Assembly (NCBI RefSeq): GCF_030523985.1
Contig: NZ_JAUNHK010000016.1
Location: forward strand, 10,561-22,701
DNA: 12,141 bases
Direction of reading: 5' to 3'
Source: Deinococcus sp.
GTDB taxonomy: Bacteria; Deinococcota; Deinococci; Deinococcales; Deinococcaceae
Under the pieces are notes generated by a model. It ran no database searches. It was not told the origin of the DNA and was given only the letters and a program-made list of their open reading frames with translations. Every line of letters starts with the position of its first letter. Positions within the stretch are counted from its first letter, which is position 1. Shown here piece by piece: positions 8,803 through 12,141 of this stretch. The position numbers and the translations under genes were made by a program.

Positions 8803-9639
8803 ATGACTGCGCTTCTTTCGCCCCTGCGCCAGCACATTCTGAACGAACTGCACGTCCAGCCTGACATTGACCCGGCTGCCGAGGTGAAGCGGCGGGTGCA
8901 GTTTCTCTGTGAGTACCTACAAACGACGCCGACAAAAGGCTTCGTGCTGGGCATCAGCGGCGGACAAGATTCCACGCTGGCCGGGCGGCTGTGCCAGCTC
9001 GCCGCCGAGCGGCTGCGGGCCGCTGGACGCGAGGCGACCTTCACGGCGGTGCGCCTGCCCTACGGCGTCCAGGCCGACGAAGCCGACGCTCAGCGGGCAC
9101 TGGCGTTCATCCGGCCCGACCGGGTGCTGACCGTCAACATCAAGGAGGCGGTAGACGCCTCGGCCCGCGCCGCCGCCGACGCACTGGGCGCCGAACTGCG
9201 CGACTTCGTGCGCGGCAACATCAAGGCCCGTGAGCGGATGGTGGCCCAGTACGCCATCGCCGGGCAGGACAACCTGCTGGTGGTGGGCACCGACCACGCC
9301 GCCGAAGCCGTCACCGGGTTCTACACCAAATACGGCGACGGTGGCGTAGACCTGACGCCCCTGACCGGCCTGACCAAGCGGCAGGGCGCACAGTTGCTGG
9401 AACATCTGGGCGCACCCGAAAGCACTTGGCGCAAGGTGCCCACCGCCGACCTCGAAGATGACCGCCCCGGCCTGCCCGACGAGGCCGCGCTGGGCCTGAC
9501 CTACGCCCAGATTGACGCCTATCTGGAGGGCCGTGAAGTGGACACTGCCGCCGCCGAGCGCCTGGAAAAGATGTTCCTGCACACCCGCCACAAGCGCCAC
9601 CAGCCTGCTTCTCCTTTTGGGGGCTGGTGGCGCGAATAG
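8803..9639 (+). CDS. nadE: NH3-dependent NAD+ synthetase
   Basis: Amidates nicotinate adenine dinucleotide to NAD using ATP and ammonia, the last step of NAD synthesis. The 278 residues match the short, ammonia-using form (E. coli NadE about 275); there is no glutaminase domain. Seen: the PP-loop SGGQDSTLAGRL at 52-63, YGVQADEADA at 87-96, GTDHAAEAVTGFYTKYGDGG at 162-181, LTGLTKRQG at 187-195 and KVPTADLEDDRPGLPDE at 211-227, all hallmarks of the family. It is transcribed away from niaP-pncB-nadM with 91 bases between the start codons, so the two units probably share control. No ribosome site precedes the ATG. Its 3' end overlaps the likely start of the broken DUF99 gene by 13 bases. Confidence 0.98.
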   Translation: MTALLSPLRQHILNELHVQPDIDPAAEVKRRVQFLCEYLQTTPTKGFVLGISGGQDSTLAGRLCQLAAERLRAAGREATFTAVRLPYGVQADEADAQRALAFIRPDRVLTVNIKEAVDASARAAADALGAELRDFVRGNIKARERMVAQYAIAGQDNLLVVGTDHAAEAVTGFYTKYGDGGVDLTPLTGLTKRQGAQLLEHLGAPESTWRKVPTADLEDDRPGLPDEAALGLTYAQIDAYLEGREVDTAAAERLEKMFLHTRHKRHQPASPFGGWWRE

Positions 9640-10341
9640 GCCCAGCGTCCCACCTCTCGCACGTCATCGGCTTTGACGACGCGCCCTTTGACCGCGATTG
9701 GCGCGGCGACGTGCGGGTGTTCGGAGCGGTCTACGCCGGGCCGACGCTGCACGCGGTGGTCATACCGCTCTGAAAAATAGTTGGCGTATGCGAACTATTT
9801 TTCCGAACGGAGTGAGTAAGAGGAGATACGGGTCTGAACGGCTCGGAGGAGATGGCGGCGCTTTTCCGACATCTCCGTAGAAGAGTTCGGACCCGTATCA
9901 GCGGAAAGGTGCGACGTGACGGGCGCAACTCGACGGCGGAACTGGCCCGGCTGGTGTCCGGTCAGGCCGAGTACCTGCAACTGATTTTCCTGCAAGGCAT
10001 CGCGCTCGGCGGCTTCAATGTGGTTGACTTGCACGAACTCCAGGGGCGCACCGGCCTTCCCGTGCTGGTGGTCGCCCGGCGTCCGCCCCGGTTGGAGCGC
10101 ATTCGGCGGGCGCTGCTCGAACAGGTGCCGGGCGGGGCGCGCAAGTGGCGACTCATCGAGGGCGGGCGAGATGGAACCCTGCGGCGCGGTCTACGTGCAG
10201 CGGGCGGGCCTGACATTGGCCTAGGCCGAAGCCGCGCTGGACACCTTCTGCCTGACCAGCCGCATCCCGGAGCCGCTCCGCACAGCGCACCTCATCGCCG
10301 GGGGCGTCATGCGGGGCAGCAGCGCCGGGCAGCGGGTCTAA
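9627..10341 (+). pseudogene. Disrupted DUF99/UPF0215 (endonuclease dU-like) gene
   Basis: Three pieces of one DUF99-type protein lie in order. The first, in frame 3, reads from a GTG at 9627 (overlapping nadE by 13 bases) through HVIGFDDAPFDRDWRGD to HAVV and then a TGA at 9771. The second, from about 9900, resumes in the same frame with SGKVRRDGRNSTAEL and continues through LQGIALGGFNVVDLHEL to KWRLIEG. The third, shifted by one base near 10158-10164, starts EMEPCGAVYVQRAGLTLA, hits TAG at 10222, and continues AEAALDTF to IPEPLRTAHLIAGG, ending at a TAA at 10341. The lesions are a structured insertion of about 138 bases, one extra G in a G-rich run, and a nonsense codon. DUF99 proteins are mainly archaeal, and some have been described as deoxyuridine endonucleases; that activity is not assumed here. 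The assignment rests on remembered family motifs. Confidence 0.85.
9762..9899 (+). repeat. Structured interspersed repeat inserted in the DUF99 gene
   Basis: About 138 bases separate two parts of the DUF99 coding sequence that would join in frame if it were removed. The element starts near ATAC and ends near GTAT. It contains a perfect 11-bp stem (GAAAAATAGTT 9772-9782, AACTATTTTTC 9793-9803, 10-base loop). It also has a nested structure: an outer 15-bp stem with one G-U pair (GATACGGGTCTGAAC 9825-9839, GTTCGGACCCGTATC 9885-9899) around an inner 7-bp stem (GGAGATG 9848-9854, CATCTCC 9870-9876). Size and structure fit the small non-coding repeats known in D. radiodurans. There is no transposase, so it would be a non-autonomous element. 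The exact ends and any target duplication cannot be fixed from one copy. Confidence 0.8.
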
Positions 10342-10434
10342 TCCGGCGGTGAAAAACTCGGTCACTGCGTGGGAAATGGCCTTCCTCTTTCCCCATCCTC
10401 CGCCCACGCCCTATCTTTCCCTGAACGTACAAAA

Positions 10435-10462
10435 TTGACGTGCGCGTAAATTTCCGTATGCT
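10435..10462 (+). promoter_or_regulatory. Sigma-70-type promoter of the SDR operon
   Basis: TTGACG (10435-10440), a 16-base spacer and TATGCT (10457-10462) form the best promoter in the window. It lies in an A/T-rich patch 34 bases before the SDR start. Transcription would begin near 10469, which excludes the upstream ATG at 10463 as a start. Confidence 0.72.
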
Positions 10463-10482
10463 ATGGGCATCTCAATAAATGC

Positions 10483-10488
10483 GGAGGT
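10483..10488 (+). promoter_or_regulatory. Strong ribosome binding site fixing the SDR start
   Basis: GGAGGT lies 7 bases before the ATG at 10496, an ideal spacing that identifies the true start of the dehydrogenase. Confidence 0.85.
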
Positions 10489-10495
10489 AAGCGAG

Positions 10496-11272
10496 ATGGC
10501 ACTGAAAGAACTGTTCGACCTGAGCGGTAAGGTGGCCCTGATTACGGGCGGCTCTCGTGGGTTGGGCCTGCAAATGGCCGAGGCCCTGGGTGAGTACGGC
10601 GCCGTGGTGGTGCTGACCGCCCGCAAGCAAAACGAACTCGACGAAGCGAAAGCCCACCTTGAAGGGCTGGGTGTCAAGGCGCACGTCTATGCCAACGACC
10701 TGGGCGATTTCGAGGCGATTGAGCCGCTGGTCACCCGTATTCATCAGGAAGTCGGCCCAATCGACATCCTGGTCAACAATGCCGGAGCCACCTGGGGCGC
10801 ACCCACCGTCGAACACCCCTTCGACGCCTGGATGAAGGTGATGAACGTCAACGTCAACGGCACGTTCCTGCTGACCCAGAGCGTTCTCAAGCACTGCATG
10901 TTGCCCGCCGGAAAGGGCCGCATCATCAACGTCGCCAGCGTGGCGGGCCTGCGCGGCAACAGCCCCCGCATGGCCCCGACGATGGCCTACAACACTTCCA
11001 AGGGTGCAGTCGTCAACTTTACTCGCGCCCTGGCCGCAGAAATGGCCCCGCTCGGTATCACCGTCAACTCGATTTGCCCCGGTTACTTCCCCACCAAAAT
11101 GACGCGTGGCACGCTGGCGAAGGCCGAAGAACTCATCGTGGAGAACACGCCGATGGGTCGCCTGGGTGGCGAGTCCGACCTCAAGGGCCTGGCCCTGCTG
11201 CTCGCCAGCGACGCCAGCGCCTACATGACCGGGCAGAACATCGCCGTAGACGGCGGTATCACGTCCAACTGA
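10496..11272 (+). CDS. Short-chain dehydrogenase/reductase (3-oxoacyl reductase-like)
   Basis: A classical SDR of 258 residues. The NAD(P)-binding motif TGGSRGLG is at 17-24, NNAG at 94-97, the catalytic Ser148, and the active-site pair Tyr165 and Lys169 in YNTSK. PGYFPTKMT at 195-203 follows the usual PG motif, and the C-terminal VDGGITSN is typical. Arg43 after the second strand (TARKQ) hints at NADPH preference, which is inference only. It resembles 3-oxoacyl-(ACP/CoA) reductases and gluconate 5-dehydrogenases. The neighbours, a MaoC hydratase and a hotdog thioesterase, favour acyl-CoA substrates. It is the first gene of the operon with its own promoter and a strong ribosome site. The longer frame starting at 10463 is rejected because that ATG abuts the -10. 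Confidence 0.94.
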   Translation: MALKELFDLSGKVALITGGSRGLGLQMAEALGEYGAVVVLTARKQNELDEAKAHLEGLGVKAHVYANDLGDFEAIEPLVTRIHQEVGPIDILVNNAGATWGAPTVEHPFDAWMKVMNVNVNGTFLLTQSVLKHCMLPAGKGRIINVASVAGLRGNSPRMAPTMAYNTSKGAVVNFTRALAAEMAPLGITVNSICPGYFPTKMTRGTLAKAEELIVENTPMGRLGGESDLKGLALLLASDASAYMTGQNIAVDGGITSN

Positions 11273-11299
11273 GTCCAGCCAAAAGGGAGCTGAAGCGAC

Positions 11300-11749
11300 A
11301 TGCAACTGAGCGAACTCGGGCAACTGGTTGGGCAGGAAGTCGCCGTCTCGGACTGGGTCGAGGTGACCCAGGACAGAATCAATCTCTTCGCCGACGCGAC
11401 GGGTGACCACCAGTTCATCCATGTGGACGAAGCCAAAGCCGCGCAGGGGCCGTTCGGGACGACGGTGGCGCACGGTTTCCTGACCCTCTCGCTGCTGGCG
11501 GGCGAATTCAGGAATCTGGGCGGTGCGCTGCCGCTCTCCGGCGTGCGGGTGCTGCTCAATTACGGCCTGAACCGGGTGCGTTTCCCGGCCCCCGTTCCTG
11601 TCGGCAGCCGCCTGCGCAGTCACTCCGTGCTGCAAGCCGTCGAGCCGGGAGAGGGCTACGTGCAGTTCACCATACTCAACACCATCGAGATGGAGGGCAG
11701 CGACAAGCCCGCCTGCATCGCCGAGGGCGTCTTCCGCGCCTATCTCTGA
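11300..11749 (+). CDS. MaoC-like (R)-specific enoyl-CoA hydratase
   Basis: A single-hotdog hydratase of 149 residues, the length of NodN/MaoC single-domain proteins such as mycobacterial Rv0130. The hydratase-2 motif is clear: ATGDHQFIHVDEAKA at 32-46 with the catalytic Asp36 and His41 (D-x4-H), followed by GPFGTTVAHGFLTLSL at 50-65. Such enzymes hydrate trans-2-enoyl-CoA to (R)-3-hydroxyacyl-CoA. The preceding SDR could oxidise or form that product, so the pair makes chemical sense. GGGAG lies 10 bases before the ATG, and the gap to the SDR gene is 27 bases, so they are co-transcribed. The physiological substrate is not evident. Confidence 0.93.
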   Translation: MQLSELGQLVGQEVAVSDWVEVTQDRINLFADATGDHQFIHVDEAKAAQGPFGTTVAHGFLTLSLLAGEFRNLGGALPLSGVRVLLNYGLNRVRFPAPVPVGSRLRSHSVLQAVEPGEGYVQFTILNTIEMEGSDKPACIAEGVFRAYL

Positions 11750-11776
11750 TTTGACCTTTTCTCAGGGAGGAACCCC

Positions 11777-12141
11777 ATGACCTTACCCACGACCCCCGCC
11801 GAACTGGTGGCCTATGCCAACAACATCATCGCTGCCCAGACCTTTTCCACGCTGGTGGGCGCACAGTTCACCGAGATTACGCCCCAGTCGGCGGAGCTGC
11901 GCGTGCCACTGCGCGAAGACCTGCGCCAGCACCACGGCTTTGCCCACGGCGGCCTGCTGGCGACCATGGCCGACATTGGCTTGACCTTCATGGGGGCGTT
12001 TGTCATCGGCCCCAACGTGCTGACCAGCGAATACAAAATCAACTTTCTGCGCCCCGCCACGGGCAGCGAACTGGTGGCGCGCGCCAGCGTCATCAGCGGC
12101 GGCAAGCGGCAGGCCGTGACCCGCTGCGACATTTTTGCCGT
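11777..12141 (+). CDS. PaaI-type hotdog thioesterase, 3' end outside the window
   Basis: Only the first 121 codons are present; the frame is open to the window end. GGGAGG lies 6 bases before the ATG, and the 27-base gap after the MaoC gene equals the one before it. The hotdog signature QHHGFAHGGLLATMADIGLT (residues 51-70) contains the HGG motif and the acidic residue Asp66 at the end of the central helix. Then come SEYKINFLRPATGSELVARA (84-103) and a strand near 113-121, as in PaaI/acyl-CoA thioesterases. It would hydrolyse acyl-CoA thioesters and complete an acyl-CoA processing set with the SDR and MaoC proteins. Families of this kind are about 140-150 residues, so only some 20-30 residues are missing. 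Confidence 0.9.
   Translation, partial: MTLPTTPAELVAYANNIIAAQTFSTLVGAQFTEITPQSAELRVPLREDLRQHHGFAHGGLLATMADIGLTFMGAFVIGPNVLTSEYKINFLRPATGSELVARASVISGGKRQAVTRCDIFA

Noticed and set aside
5869..8853. Very long minus-strand open frame of 994 codons
   Set aside because: Only its last 481 codons (pncB) look like protein. The rest is an alternative frame across niaP and the intergenic region, with Arg/Gly/Ala-rich text typical of high-GC shadows.
9852..10352. 166-codon plus-strand open frame as a functional gene
   Set aside because: Its first residues come from the inserted repeat and its last third is out of frame relative to the DUF99 text; it is part of the pseudogene.
10463..10495. Earlier ATG for the SDR
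   Set aside because: It directly follows the -10 hexamer, so it would lie before the transcription start; GGAGGT marks the ATG at 10496.

Overview
This window looks like chromosomal DNA of a Deinococcus, very probably D. radiodurans or a close relative. The evidence is high GC with strong G/C third-position use, protein sequences that fit that genus, two divergent genes that look leaderless, and a highly structured short repeat of the kind scattered through D. radiodurans. This is recognition from memory; no search was run. There is no sign of a prophage, CRISPR array, transposase, rRNA or tRNA.

Layout. Bases 1-1271 carry two minus-strand genes: a TerC-family membrane protein with a clear terminator, and a tiny predicted lipoprotein. 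Bases 1549-4919 carry two plus-strand central-carbon genes. aceB (malate synthase) makes malate from glyoxylate and acetyl-CoA, and a NAD-type malic enzyme can turn malate into pyruvate. A hairpin terminator or attenuator lies between them and another follows the second. Bases 4941-9639 form an NAD salvage locus. niaP, pncB and nadM-Nudix are a minus-strand operon (nicotinate uptake, then nicotinate phosphoribosyltransferase, then a mononucleotide adenylyltransferase), and nadE (NAD synthetase) diverges from niaP. Together these four genes can cover the whole route from external nicotinate to NAD, provided the adenylyltransferase accepts the nicotinate mononucleotide.

Bases 9627-10341 hold a broken DUF99/UPF0215 gene. 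It is interrupted by a structured repeat of about 138 bp and also carries a one-base frameshift and an in-frame stop. Bases 10435-12141 hold a promoter and a compact operon for acyl-CoA-type chemistry: a short-chain dehydrogenase, a MaoC-type hydratase and a PaaI-type hotdog thioesterase cut by the window end.

The most interesting points are the nadM product, whose C-terminal Nudix domain has lost its entire Nudix box; the DUF99 pseudogene with its inserted hairpin element; the apparently leaderless divergent niaP/nadE start sites; and a malic enzyme with Ala where the substrate-binding Arg normally sits. No stretch without a gene exceeds about 300 bases. I did not find a convincing, wholly new multi-gene system.
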